In this document: positions 1 to 7,175 of the stretch, in pieces | Layout of the letters: each line of letters begins with the position of its first letter | Numbering within the stretch: position 1 is the first letter of the stretch | DNA from: Pyrinomonadaceae bacterium | Lineage (GTDB): Bacteria > Acidobacteriota > Blastocatellia > Pyrinomonadales > Pyrinomonadaceae | DNA: 9,827 nt | Assembly: GCA_013812565.1 (NCBI GenBank) | Contig: JACCTF010000762.1 | Location: forward strand, 1 to 9,827 | Direction of reading: 5' to 3' | Notes under the pieces: generated by a model | Seen by the model: the letters and a program-made list of their open reading frames with translations, nothing else | What the model was told of the DNA's origin: nothing | Database searches by the model: none | Made by a program: the position numbers and the translations under genes

Positions 1-1260
1 CGTATTGGATTCAACTGGAACCCGCGCACTGCGGAGGGAGGAATCCCGGGATTTTTCACCGGCGGAGACAAACTGGTGCTTCGTGGAGGTTATGCCCGCA
101 CATACGATTATGCCTTCACCAACATCGCTTCGAACATCCAAAGCTCGTTTCCGTTTGTTGCCTCCGTCGCTTTGCCGTCCGTCGCACAACCCGGGGGTAC
201 TCTGCTTGTGCCCAACGCGTTCACCAGGTTGCCACTGGTGCAGGGCGCAACCGGCATCAATCCGAATCAACTTCAACGTACTGTTGTCGCCGATGATTTT
301 CGTTCGCCCTATTACGAGAACTTCAGCCTTGAAGTGCAGCGCGAGTTTACGCGCGACTTAGTGCTGCGCGTTGGTTATGTTGGGACGAAGGGAAACTCTC
401 TCTTTCAAACGATTGACGGCAATCCGCGCCTTCCCTTTTCAACAGTCAGGGTTGATCCGACGCGCACTTTCTTCCGCTTGCGCGCCAACACGGCACAGTC
501 AATTTACCATTCGATGCAGGTCAGTATGGACAAGCGTTTGAGCCGCGGCTTTAGCGCCGGGCTTCACTACACATGGAGCGCGTTCATTGATACAGCCACT
601 GAGATTTTCAATGCCTCGAATGGCGAAATAGCCGTTCCGCAAGATTCCTTCAACCGCAACGCCGACCGAGGGCGTTCCGGCTATGATCGTCCGCACCGGA
701 TCTCCGGCAATTTCGTTTACGAATTGCCTTTCTACCCCGATCAGCAGGGGTTTTTAGGACACATCCTCGGTGGCTTTCAAGTGAATTCGTTCTTCACCTT
801 CCAGAGCGGCGCGCCTTTCACTCCACTAAACGGCTCTGACCCAACAGGCGCGTTGAGCGGCATCGACAACTTTGTGGGTAGCGCGATTCGCCCGAATGTG
901 CTCGCAAACCTTGATGTCTCCCGAACGACGGTGGAGGAGTTGTTTAGACTGAGAGGAGTTGTCACCACAGCAAACGGAAACGCACTCTTCCAGACATTGC
1001 GTCCGGGGCAGCGCGTAGGTAATGCGGGTCGCAACATCTTGCGCTCCGACGGAATTAATAACATTGATTTCGGCATCGTGAAGAACACTCGGATCAGCGA
1101 ATCGCAAAATCTTCAACTCCGTGCTGACTTCTACAACCTGACCAACTCGCGCGATTTTGGCATCCCTAACTCGACTGTTACGTCACCAGCCTTTTTAAAC
1201 CAGTGGGGCACAGACGGCGGAAACCGTCGCGTCATCGTTGGGTTGAGATATGTTTTCTGA
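1..1260 (+). CDS. TonB-dependent receptor, Oar-like, C-terminal part (5' end outside window)
   Basis: The reading frame is open from the first base (CGT ATT GGA, Arg-Ile-Gly), so the gene begins upstream and 419 codons are visible. The ATG at 76 is internal and not a real start. The protein alternates short polar and aromatic strands typical of an outer-membrane beta barrel, with LRVGYVGTKGNSLF, GFSAGLHYTWS, RISGNFVYELPF, FQVNSFFTFQSGAPFTP and LQLRADFYNLTN in order. It ends in VGLRYVF, whose terminal Phe is the usual signal for outer-membrane assembly. These blocks resemble the large acidobacterial receptors with an N-terminal carboxypeptidase-like domain, thought to import oligosaccharides or other large ligands; that N-terminal part is not visible. 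The ligand cannot be told from this fragment. A strong terminator follows 64 bases after the stop, so it probably ends its own transcript. Confidence 0.87.
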   Translation, partial: RIGFNWNPRTAEGGIPGFFTGGDKLVLRGGYARTYDYAFTNIASNIQSSFPFVASVALPSVAQPGGTLLVPNAFTRLPLVQGATGINPNQLQRTVVADDFRSPYYENFSLEVQREFTRDLVLRVGYVGTKGNSLFQTIDGNPRLPFSTVRVDPTRTFFRLRANTAQSIYHSMQVSMDKRLSRGFSAGLHYTWSAFIDTATEIFNASNGEIAVPQDSFNRNADRGRSGYDRPHRISGNFVYELPFYPDQQGFLGHILGGFQVNSFFTFQSGAPFTPLNGSDPTGALSGIDNFVGSAIRPNVLANLDVSRTTVEELFRLRGVVTTANGNALFQTLRPGQRVGNAGRNILRSDGINNIDFGIVKNTRISESQNLQLRADFYNLTNSRDFGIPNSTVTSPAFLNQWGTDGGNRRVIVGLRYVF

Positions 1261-1324
1261 GTTTACTTGTATGGCCGACTTAAACTCGGCGCAAGCTGGC
1301 ATTAACATTTTTATTAGTCAGTGG

Positions 1325-1361
1325 GGGCTGAGGAAGTAATCTTCTTCAGCCCTGTTTTTTT
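1325..1361 (+). terminator. Rho-independent terminator after the TonB receptor gene
   Basis: A 12-bp stem (1325-1336 GGGCTGAGGAAG with 1341-1352 CTTCTTCAGCCC) closes a TAAT loop. All pairs are Watson-Crick except one G-T wobble (1332 with 1345). It is followed by TGTTTTTTT at 1353-1361. Stem, tetraloop and T-tract are classical, and the position just after the receptor stop fits. Confidence 0.88.
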
Positions 1362-1389
1362 GATGCCGTCCGGTGTTCAGGCGAGTTTC

Positions 1390-1418
1390 TTTACGCTGGC
1401 ATAGGGTAGTATTCTAAT
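1390..1418 (+). promoter_or_regulatory. Possible sigma70-type promoter for the secreted-protein gene
   Basis: TTTACG at 1390-1395 (4 of 6 to TTGACA) and TCTAAT at 1413-1418 (5 of 6 to TATAAT) are separated by 17 bases. The pair lies between the upstream terminator and the gene starting at 1488, and would give a leader of roughly 60 bases. The match is by eye only. Confidence 0.35.
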
Positions 1419-1472
1419 GCTTTGTACAGGCGCGCATTTCTGTCTCAAGTTTCAATCAACTCACGAAGCCTG

Positions 1473-1480
1473 AAGGAGGA
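1473..1480 (+). promoter_or_regulatory. Ribosome-binding site fixing the start at 1488
   Basis: AAGGAGGA sits seven bases before the ATG at 1488. It decides against the in-frame TTG at 1422, which has no such site and would place 22 polar and charged residues ahead of the signal peptide. Confidence 0.8.
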
Positions 1481-1487
1481 AGAAGCC

Positions 1488-2099
1488 ATGAAAACTCTCG
1501 CCCTGTTGTTTTTGGTCGGATTCTTCGCAGCTTTTTCAAGCGCACACCCCCTTGCCCAATCTCAAGACCCGCCTGATTTGGTTGTTCTCAAGTTTAGCTG
1601 GGCTAAGGAACGAATCGGATGGGAGCGAGATCCCTTCAGTCCCACGATTGAGAATTATGATGATGTGCGTACGCGAATCAGGGACGAGAGGCGACTTGAA
1701 GATGCCAAGAGAAGTGGGAACAAGGCAGAGGCCAGTAAGCTAGAACGATTGGCTCGAATGAATTCCGAAGCGAGATCGCGGCAGACAACTCCTCCACGTT
1801 ACGGGTTTATATATAAAATCTCAGTCAAGAATACCGGCTCAAAAACAATCAAATCAATTGACTGGGATTATGTTTTCTTTGACGCGGACACTCAGAATGA
1901 AATCGGGCGCCTTAAGTTCAGTAGTGAAGAGAAGATCGGCCCTAGTAAAAGCAAGGAGCTAACCTTGTCTATCCATAGGCCACCAACTGAGACTATCAGC
2001 GTAAACGAGTTAAATAGTAAGGAGCGTACAACCCTCAACGAGCGGGTGATTCTGATGCGCATTCTGTACTCTGACGGCTCTGTCTGGCAACGGCCATAA
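1488..2099 (+). CDS. Secreted protein of unknown function
   Basis: This is a 203-residue protein starting at the ATG behind a strong AAGGAGGA site. Residues 1-23 form a signal peptide: Lys at position 2, a hydrophobic core LALLFLVGFFAAF, then SSAHPLA, with likely cleavage after Ala19 or Ala23. There is no lipobox Cys. Residues about 55-100 are highly charged (Arg, Lys and Glu rich, probably helical). Residues about 105-150 look like an immunoglobulin-like beta-sandwich strand set, including FIYKISVKNTGSKTIKSIDW and DYVFFD. The C-terminus ends in ILYSDGSVWQRP. This resembles FxLYD-like domains in which exported proteins compare a modified side chain or binding face, and I recall similar proteins in Acidobacteriota, but I know no function. 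The gene reads more AT-rich than its neighbours. It converges on the minus-strand cluster with only 66 bases between the two stops. It is very likely a real gene; the role is open. Confidence 0.8.
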   Translation: MKTLALLFLVGFFAAFSSAHPLAQSQDPPDLVVLKFSWAKERIGWERDPFSPTIENYDDVRTRIRDERRLEDAKRSGNKAEASKLERLARMNSEARSRQTTPPRYGFIYKISVKNTGSKTIKSIDWDYVFFDADTQNEIGRLKFSSEEKIGPSKSKELTLSIHRPPTETISVNELNSKERTTLNERVILMRILYSDGSVWQRP

Positions 2100-2165
2100 T
2101 CTAAGATTTTGAAGTTGCCGGACTTTCTTCTGGCACACGCCTCGCCTTGGCAGATGACCACCGGC

Positions 2166-2372
2166 TCATGCCGCAGCAAAGGTGATGCTCACAAATTCAG
2201 GAGAACTTTCTCCGTGTTCAAGTCGGTCTGCGAGTACACGCAAGGCTAAAGCCTGAGCTTTGGCGACAGCTTCATCAGAGGCCTGCCCATAAGCGAGCAC
2301 GCCCGGTAGATCAAGCACTTCGGCCAACCAGCGACCGTCTTCTTCTTGTTCGTATTCAACTGTGTACTTCAT
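2166..2372 (-). CDS. HicB-like antitoxin-fold protein, no HicA partner
   Basis: A 68-residue protein starts at ATG (2372); an in-frame TTG lies directly upstream. Residues 1-45 carry the HicB partial RNase H-like fold pattern: MKYTVEYEQEEDGRWLAEV, then DLPG at 21-24, then a YGxASDEAVAKA helix. In HicAB systems HicB binds and neutralises the HicA ribonuclease and often carries a C-terminal DNA-binding domain. Here the protein ends at about residue 68 without one. No HicA gene lies on either side: 24 bases separate it from nanE upstream and 66 bases from the convergent gene downstream. It is probably co-transcribed as the last gene of the cluster. It may be an orphan antitoxin or one of the many lone HicB-like proteins with another regulatory role. 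The translation-initiation site is weak (GGGG ahead of the start). Confidence 0.75.
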   Translation of the reverse strand: MKYTVEYEQEEDGRWLAEVLDLPGVLAYGQASDEAVAKAQALALRVLADRLEHGESSPEFVSITFAAA

Positions 2373-2396
2373 CAATGAGCACCCCGTCTGTCAGTT

Positions 2397-3119
2397 TCAG
2401 AGTCCGGGCGCTGACGTCTGTTTGCTGACATTGGGGGTTGCCGCAACAAAGTGGCGGACCAGCCAGTCAACATTCGTGATCGCCGTGCCGACTACGACCG
2501 CGAACGCACCCGCAGCGAAAGCGCGCCGTACATCTTCGGCCTGACGCACGCGGCCTTCGCAAATAACCGGCGCACTCAAGCGTGAAGCGAGGCGTTCAAT
2601 CAGCGAGAAGTCGGGTTCGTCTTTGCGATCAGCAGTCTCCGCCGTGTAGCCCGAAAGCGTTGTGCCGACGATGTTCGCTCCGGCTTCCTCAATTGCCCAT
2701 ACGCCTTCTCGCTCAGTAGCCACGTCAGCCATCACAGGGCACTTCAGGTCCATCTTAATTCGCTCAATGATCTTCGGCAGCGTCTCGCCGTTTGGCCTCG
2801 GTCGCGATGTGGCATCAAGCGCGATTACGTCAGCTCCGCTCGCCACGACGCGCGCCGCTGCTTCGTATGTCGGAGTGATGTACACATCGGAGTCTTTGTG
2901 TGTGGTTTTCTCGATGCCGAGTACGGGTACGGTGACAACTTCACGGACAGCATGGATGTTCCCTGGGCCATCAATGCGCACGCCAACTGCGCCGTTGCGC
3001 TCGGCGGTCTGCGCCAAAGCCGCGATGATCGCGGGATGAGCCAGTGGCGAACCCGCTTCCGCCTGACACGATACTATTATTCCGCCACGCCACGCGGCGA
3101 GCACCTGTTCTAACTTCAT
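2397..3119 (-). CDS. nanE: N-acetylmannosamine-6-phosphate 2-epimerase
   Basis: NanE interconverts ManNAc-6-phosphate and GlcNAc-6-phosphate in the cytoplasm, the step that feeds sialic acid or ManNAc into the GlcNAc pathway. The 240-residue product has the family's usual length and TIM-barrel landmarks: GGIIVSCQ at 12-19, VGVRIDG at 45-51, VPVLGIEK at 64-71, DVIALDATSRPRP at 97-109, PVMADV at 128-133, GTTLSGYT at 152-159, PVICEGR at 184-190 and VVGTAIT at 209-215. Lys71 and Glu188 match the catalytic Lys and Glu known for the family. I chose the ATG at 3119 because GGAAAG lies four bases upstream and the protein then begins like known NanE; an in-frame ATG at 3167 would add residues encoded by a repeat arm. 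It is separated from the kinase gene upstream by 154 bases holding an inverted-repeat element, and is followed 24 bases later by the HicB-like gene. Confidence 0.92.
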   Translation of the reverse strand: MKLEQVLAAWRGGIIVSCQAEAGSPLAHPAIIAALAQTAERNGAVGVRIDGPGNIHAVREVVTVPVLGIEKTTHKDSDVYITPTYEAAARVVASGADVIALDATSRPRPNGETLPKIIERIKMDLKCPVMADVATEREGVWAIEEAGANIVGTTLSGYTAETADRKDEPDFSLIERLASRLSAPVICEGRVRQAEDVRRAFAAGAFAVVVGTAITNVDWLVRHFVAATPNVSKQTSAPGL

Positions 3120-3156
3120 GTTTCTTTCCGTGATGTTTGCTTCAACGAATTTGCTT

Positions 3157-3294
3157 GCTAAGAACATTTGGAATTGAGTTCTCTCGCATTGGCGTAGATT
3201 GGCAAGCTGTGCTTTGGAGCGATTTGAGATTGCAAATTATAAATTTCAGATCGCACGAGAAAAGCCACCAAACTTAATTCCCAATGTTCTTAGC
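3157..3294. repeat. 138-bp inverted-repeat (MITE-like) element with nested hairpin
   Basis: The 24-bp arms 3157-3180 and 3271-3294 are inverted copies differing at two positions; both contain GCTAAGAACATT or its complement. The similarity continues outward through AATTTG after a three-base gap in one arm. Inside lies a second hairpin, 3219-3231 (GCGATTTGAGATT) with 3242-3254 (AATTTCAGATCGC), a 13-bp stem with two wobble pairs around a ten-base loop. The right arm encodes the last residues and stop of the kinase gene. No transposase and no clear target-site duplication are seen. It could be a small non-autonomous element or an inverted duplication of the kinase 3' end. Confidence 0.7.
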
Positions 3295-4257
3295 CAAATT
3301 TGACAGTAAGCCTTCCGGCAACGGCCCACGCCCCGCGGCGCGGTATGCAAGCAGCAGCGCACCCATTGCCGGATCGAAACGCGGCGCAATGATTCGTGCC
3401 GAAGGACTCTGTTCTTCAAGGGCAACTCGAAAAGCATCGCGCACTAATTTCCCACTAAACACGCCGCCAACCGCGGCCACGCACACCTCCGTAAAGCTCA
3501 ACCGCTTCGCGACGACGGCGGCGAGCGCGGCGAGCGATCTTCCTGCTTCCATAATTATTTCACGCGCCGACTCCTCGCCTTCTAATGCTGCGCGATGCAC
3601 CTCTTTGGCAAACGAGGCAAAGTAATCGCGTGTCATCCGACCGCAGACAACGGCCACTTCAATCGCTTGCAAGTCAGGGCAGTTGAAATATCCAAGCGCT
3701 AACTCCCTAAGCGGCGTTGGTTCACGCAAACCATCCTGCCCGAACATTGCGCGTCGCAGACTTTCTTTAGCAATCCCGAACCCGCTACCCTCATCGCCGA
3801 ACAAATAACCCCAACCGCCTGCACGCACGCTCTGCCCACTTCGGTCTTCCCCGTAAGCAACTGACCCGGTGCCTGCGATTACGACAACTCCCGGCTCGCC
3901 TCCCGTCGCCCCTGCCAGTGCCGCCGGAGCATCGTGACCAACCCCTAGATGACGAGCACGCAAAATCGAAGCGATCACTTCTTCCTTAAACTCTGCTTCG
4001 CCGGTCATCGCACAGTGCGCCGCGGCAAACAAGATTTTATCAATTGAACTAATCTCAACCACTGAGCCGGCGGCACGTAAGGCGTTAGTAACGCTATCAA
4101 CAATCGCACTTTGCAGCCGCTCGCGGCCGCCCGGCTGATCGACGTGGTTTGATGGTCCACCGCGACCGCGCCCCAAGATGTTGCCATCTCTGTCAGCGAT
4201 GACAGCTTCGGTGTGGCTCTGTCCACCGTCAACCCCCAAGTAAAAATCTTTGCTCAT
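3274..4257 (-). CDS. BadF/BadG-type ATPase, probable N-acetylhexosamine kinase
   Basis: Members of this ASKHA family phosphorylate GlcNAc, and related sugars such as ManNAc or MurNAc, at the 6-hydroxyl with ATP. The product has 327 residues, normal for the group. Visible motifs are the first phosphate loop LGVDGGQSHTEAV (7-19, with Asp10), the probable catalytic GHDAPAAL region (107-114, Asp109), the second phosphate loop VVVIAGTGSVAYG (124-136), the signature GGWGYLFGDEGSGFGI (147-162), and the adenosine-binding AAVGGVFSG (261-269). The start at 4257 is set by alignment to the first motif and by GAGG five bases upstream. Its ATG overlaps the TGA of the upstream peptidase gene (ATGA), so translation is probably coupled. 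With nanE next in line, the likely substrate is ManNAc or GlcNAc; sequence alone does not choose. The last seven codons lie in a repeat arm. Confidence 0.85.
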   Translation of the reverse strand: MSKDFYLGVDGGQSHTEAVIADRDGNILGRGRGGPSNHVDQPGGRERLQSAIVDSVTNALRAAGSVVEISSIDKILFAAAHCAMTGEAEFKEEVIASILRARHLGVGHDAPAALAGATGGEPGVVVIAGTGSVAYGEDRSGQSVRAGGWGYLFGDEGSGFGIAKESLRRAMFGQDGLREPTPLRELALGYFNCPDLQAIEVAVVCGRMTRDYFASFAKEVHRAALEGEESAREIIMEAGRSLAALAAVVAKRLSFTEVCVAAVGGVFSGKLVRDAFRVALEEQSPSARIIAPRFDPAMGALLLAYRAAGRGPLPEGLLSNLAKNIGN

Positions 4258-4703
4258 AACTTCCTCAGCCAGAGTCGCTCGTACTCCACGCGACTCCGTG
4301 AAAGCTTCAGCAGACTCGCGGCAAAAGCATGTGCAATGCGCTCGCTGCTCAAAGGCTTCTTCCCTTCTTGAGCGCAAAGGCGCGCATCAAATAGATGGCC
4401 CAGTTCATGCGCGAGGATTATTGACGTTACCATCAATCGTGAAAACTCTACATCGTTCGCTTCGTCCGCTTGTTCCAGCGCCGCGAGATTGATCCGCACA
4501 ACGTTCAGACGTGGCTCGCATTCGCCTATCGTCACAAGCGGCCAGCGCTCATAAATCACTCGCACGTTTGCACGCTTGGCAATCTCAAAAATATCCTTTG
4601 TTCCGTAGCACGCAATCACGCACTGGGCCAATGCTTGACCACGCGCGTCGGCTATCTGCATCTCCTTGTTTGTCAGGGAATCTTTTGGGGTGTGATTCTT
4701 CAT
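4254..4703 (-). CDS. ImmA/IrrE-type zinc metallopeptidase
   Basis: The 149-residue product carries HELGH at 99-103 inside the segment IILAHELGHLFDARL, and ERIAHAFAASLL at 121-132. The latter matches the ExxAxxFA helix that gives the third zinc ligand (Glu121) in ImmA/IrrE proteins. Residues 37-70 (DIFEIAKRANVRVIY, then RLNVVRINL) fit the N-terminal part of that domain. Family members usually cleave a partner XRE-type repressor, as in phage or ICE induction and in radiation response, or act in toxin-antitoxin pairs. No helix-turn-helix gene is present here. Instead its stop overlaps the kinase start by four bases. The start is uncertain: ATG at 4703 has no clear ribosome site, ATG at 4661 has AAGGAG directly abutting it, and the frame extends further upstream only through a repeat whose translation (CPLCLCG) is artefactual. 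It has no signal peptide and is probably cytoplasmic. Confidence 0.8.
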   Translation of the reverse strand: MKNHTPKDSLTNKEMQIADARGQALAQCVIACYGTKDIFEIAKRANVRVIYERWPLVTIGECEPRLNVVRINLAALEQADEANDVEFSRLMVTSIILAHELGHLFDARLCAQEGKKPLSSERIAHAFAASLLKLSRSRVEYERLWLRKL

Positions 4704-4744
4704 GTGCGACTGCTGAGAGCACTCTTCACTTGAATGAAACGCAT

Positions 4745-4848
4745 GGTGGCTTTTACCACAGAGACACAGAGGGCACAGAGGCGGCACAGAGTTTAAGAAA
4801 TTCCTTCACTGTGCTACATCCTCGGTCCTCTGTGTCTCTATGGTGAAG
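4745..4848. repeat. CACAGAG-type intergenic inverted repeat, copy 1
   Basis: Arms 4753-4772 (TTACCACAGAGACACAGAGG) and 4827-4846 (CCTCTGTGTCTCTATGGTGA) pair at 18 of 20 positions and could form a long hairpin. Inner sequence continues the CACAGAGG theme (4774-4791). It fills most of the 217-base gap between the hyuA-like and peptidase genes. Its first 19 bases (4745-4763) recur exactly, inverted, at 7268-7286, and 4833-4848 recurs in the same orientation at 8321-8336. Such repeats are dispersed between genes in several bacterial phyla. Confidence 0.85.
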
Positions 4849-4920
4849 TTCAACTCACCTTACGTCCAAGGATAATCGGAGCGCGTTCACAAGTGAGAAG
4901 ACACTAGAACGCTTTATCAC

Positions 4921-7128
4921 TCAAGCCGACCGCGGTGCTGCAACAATCACAAGCCGCTCATCCGGCGGAAGCGCTTCAAGCTCGGCCTGGGCCAGCGCAA
5001 TGACCTGCTCGGCATCAGCCAACCCGGAAAGGTTGATGATCCTCCGCCCGACAAGCACATGCACATCTGGAAGCGTGCGCCCAGCATCGCCGAAATCCGT
5101 CAAACCCGTGATAATTCTTTCAAGATCACGTGCAATGTCGGCCACCTCGGAAGCTGCGACTTCTGCCGCACTCCGTTGCAGACGTATAACGCCCGTATGG
5201 TCTGTGACTCTCAACATCTGCCGCTCACTGCGGAACAGGCCGAACATTCGTTGCTCATAGTGCGTTGCAACGAACACATGGAGACTTGAAGTTTCTGCGG
5301 CCAGTCGTACACACTTAAGTTCAACTTGCATTGAACGCGCTGCTGCCGAGCGACAATCGTCTACATCCAAAGTGTGCCCCGCCTGATCTTCTTCGCGCCG
5401 AAGTTCAGTGGTTCCAAAAGCGGTGGCGCGCACCAGGTTGCGTCTGGTATCCACTTCGACTTCGGTTTCTATTGTTTCAGGAAGCGCGCCCGCCTTGGTC
5501 ACAGCTTCCGCCGCTTCTCGACGCACCTGTAAGATGTCTGCGGGTGATGGATCAACGATGTTACGTTCGACCGAATCGCGCACCATCGCCAGCGCGACGC
5601 CGATGGTTGAGATAACCTCTGCTTGACGCGCGATGCGGTGAGACAGACCAAGCATCTGCGCCGTGTACGGCACGAGCGCCGCACAGCCTCCGCCGCCCCC
5701 AATGAGTTCAACTGTGGCGCGCTCCAATTTATACTCGTCAATCAACTCCTCGATCTGTTTCGCTACCTTGCGGCAACTCGCCTCAAGCACATGCTTCGCC
5801 GCTTCTTCCTCATTAACACCGAGCGCTTCAGCGAGCGGGCGAAACGCCGCACGCGCCGCTTCCCGGCTACCTCTGGCAAACGAATCTTCAGGAATTATGC
5901 CGAGCAGATTTGCGGCGCACGTCGGAGTTAAAGCATAACGCGCGGTGCTCCCCGTCTCACCTCCCACCTCATCTCCGGCCTCACCTCCTGCCTGAATCGC
6001 AACGTAATCTTCTGCATCACGTTCGGTTGGGCGCAGATGCACCAGCCTTGCTTTGTCGAACACGCTCGCCGCGGCAAAGCACGCATAGCCGAGTCCGGCG
6101 ATGTGAGCCGAGCGTGGGCCGACATCAAGAATCTGCCCACCCCCTTCACGTATTAAGCTTCCACCCGCAATCGCCAGTGTGCGCACGTCGAGGGTGTTCA
6201 GGAATGTTCGATGCCCACCCACGCGCGCCGGGCGAGTTTGCGGCCCGCCGTCGCGGATCACCGAGATGTCGGCGCTTGTACCGCCGACCTCGATAAAGAT
6301 TCCATCCGAGACGCGCTCGTGCATTAACGCTCCCGCGATCCCGGCGGCTGGTCCGGAAAGCATCGTCAGGATCGGCCGGGCGTGCACTTCAGCGACGCTC
6401 ATCACGCCGCCATCCGAGCGCATGATCATCAGCGGCGCACTGATCCGCGCTTGCTCGACGCACCGGGCAGTCATCTCGGCAGTCGCAAACATCTTCGGCA
6501 GAATCGCGGCATTGAGCACTGCCGTGCGCGTACGCGTACGCAGACCGTAGAGACTTGAAACTTCGTGTCCGCAGGTTGCCATCAAACCTGCCCGACGCGC
6601 GATGTCTGCCACGCGATCTTCGTTCGCCGGATGATCGACGCCAAACGCTTCGGAGGCAACCACTACTTCCGCGCCTTGTTCGCAAAGGTCATGAACCATG
6701 CGCCTGATCGTTTCATCACTCAAGTTGTTTGTGGTTTTGATAAAGCCGTGATGGGGCCGGAGCATGCGTCCGGGTGCAAGACGCATCGGAGGCACACGCG
6801 TATCGTGATTGGCTTTCCACGCTTCAAGACCGCTCCCCATGCCGATGATGCCGACCCGCGCAACGTCGCCTTCCAATAACGCATTGGTCGCCTGCGTCGT
6901 TGAATGCGCGATAAACATCACTTCACTGGGAGCCACACCGAATCGGCCGAGCGATTGTTCAATGGCATCGATGATGCCGCGCGCAACGCCGTCCGGCGCA
7001 TGGTGCGTGGTCGGTACTTTTAGTTGTCCGATAAACTCGCCCGTCTCATAATCGATTACTACAGCATCAGTAAACGTTCCACCGACATCAATCCCCACAC
7101 GCACACGCCGCAATTTATTTCGTGACAT
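4921..7128 (-). CDS. Hydantoinase/oxoprolinase (HyuA-like) family protein
   Basis: HyuA proteins are ASKHA-fold ATP-dependent enzymes that open or activate lactam and hydantoin rings or carboxylate ketones, normally with a HyuB partner. The product has 735 residues from the ATG at 7128. Seen in order: nucleotide loop VGIDVGGTFTDAVV (11-24), AHSTTQATNALLEG (74-87), GLRTRTRTAVLNAAI (195-209), MRSDGGVMS (236-244), LSGPAAGIAGA (257-267), VGGTSADISVI (281-291), AIAGGSLI (319-326) and VELIGGGGGCAALVPYTA (473-490). Residues from about 550 to the end form a less conserved segment I cannot assign. Residues 381-394 are a Gly/Glu-rich insert encoded by a 12-bp tandem repeat. No hyuB gene is in the window, so the substrate is unknown; a lactam or N-carbamoyl compound derived from an amino sugar is only a guess. 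The start has a weak site (GGA nine bases upstream), and the upstream extension of the frame runs into repeat DNA. Confidence 0.88.
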   Translation of the reverse strand: MSRNKLRRVRVGIDVGGTFTDAVVIDYETGEFIGQLKVPTTHHAPDGVARGIIDAIEQSLGRFGVAPSEVMFIAHSTTQATNALLEGDVARVGIIGMGSGLEAWKANHDTRVPPMRLAPGRMLRPHHGFIKTTNNLSDETIRRMVHDLCEQGAEVVVASEAFGVDHPANEDRVADIARRAGLMATCGHEVSSLYGLRTRTRTAVLNAAILPKMFATAEMTARCVEQARISAPLMIMRSDGGVMSVAEVHARPILTMLSGPAAGIAGALMHERVSDGIFIEVGGTSADISVIRDGGPQTRPARVGGHRTFLNTLDVRTLAIAGGSLIREGGGQILDVGPRSAHIAGLGYACFAAASVFDKARLVHLRPTERDAEDYVAIQAGGEAGDEVGGETGSTARYALTPTCAANLLGIIPEDSFARGSREAARAAFRPLAEALGVNEEEAAKHVLEASCRKVAKQIEELIDEYKLERATVELIGGGGGCAALVPYTAQMLGLSHRIARQAEVISTIGVALAMVRDSVERNIVDPSPADILQVRREAAEAVTKAGALPETIETEVEVDTRRNLVRATAFGTTELRREEDQAGHTLDVDDCRSAAARSMQVELKCVRLAAETSSLHVFVATHYEQRMFGLFRSERQMLRVTDHTGVIRLQRSAAEVAASEVADIARDLERIITGLTDFGDAGRTLPDVHVLVGRRIINLSGLADAEQVIALAQAELEALPPDERLVIVAAPRSA
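5957..5992 (-). repeat. 12-bp tandem repeat (three units) inside the hyuA-like gene
   Basis: On the plus strand three units, TCACCTCCCACC, TCATCTCCGGCC and TCACCTCCTGCC, follow each other without gaps. Read in frame they encode a four-residue xGxE motif three times (within GGEAGDEVGGE). The reading frame is kept whatever the copy number, so the segment could vary in length between strains. It lies in a surface-like, low-complexity insert between conserved blocks. Confidence 0.75.
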
Positions 7129-7175
7129 CGAAAGTTCCAACGCGACCTGCACATGAGTGGAAGACACATCGGGTT

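Noticed and set aside
2100..2165. Short stem GCCGGA with TCTGGC (about 2117-2134) as a terminator between converging genes
   Set aside because: Only six pairs with one wobble and no T-tract on either strand.
1892..2179. Minus-strand open frame beside the HicB-like gene as a possible HicA toxin
   Set aside because: It lacks the HicA double-stranded-RNA-binding pattern, lies antisense to the secreted-protein gene and has no ribosome site.
3094..3110. A 17-base match GCGGCGAGCACCTGTTC shared with 7867-7883
   Set aside because: Both copies encode EQVLAA in frame in unrelated proteins (NanE and the SDR) with the same preferred codons; best explained by chance.
4704..4787. N-terminal extension of the peptidase reading frame (CPLCLCG and similar)
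   Set aside because: It is the translation of the CACAGAG-type repeat, a known artefact of such repeats, not a cysteine motif.
5910..6296. Long plus-strand frames antisense to the hyuA-like gene
   Set aside because: They are arginine- and proline-rich shadows of a GC-rich gene with clear conserved motifs on the other strand.
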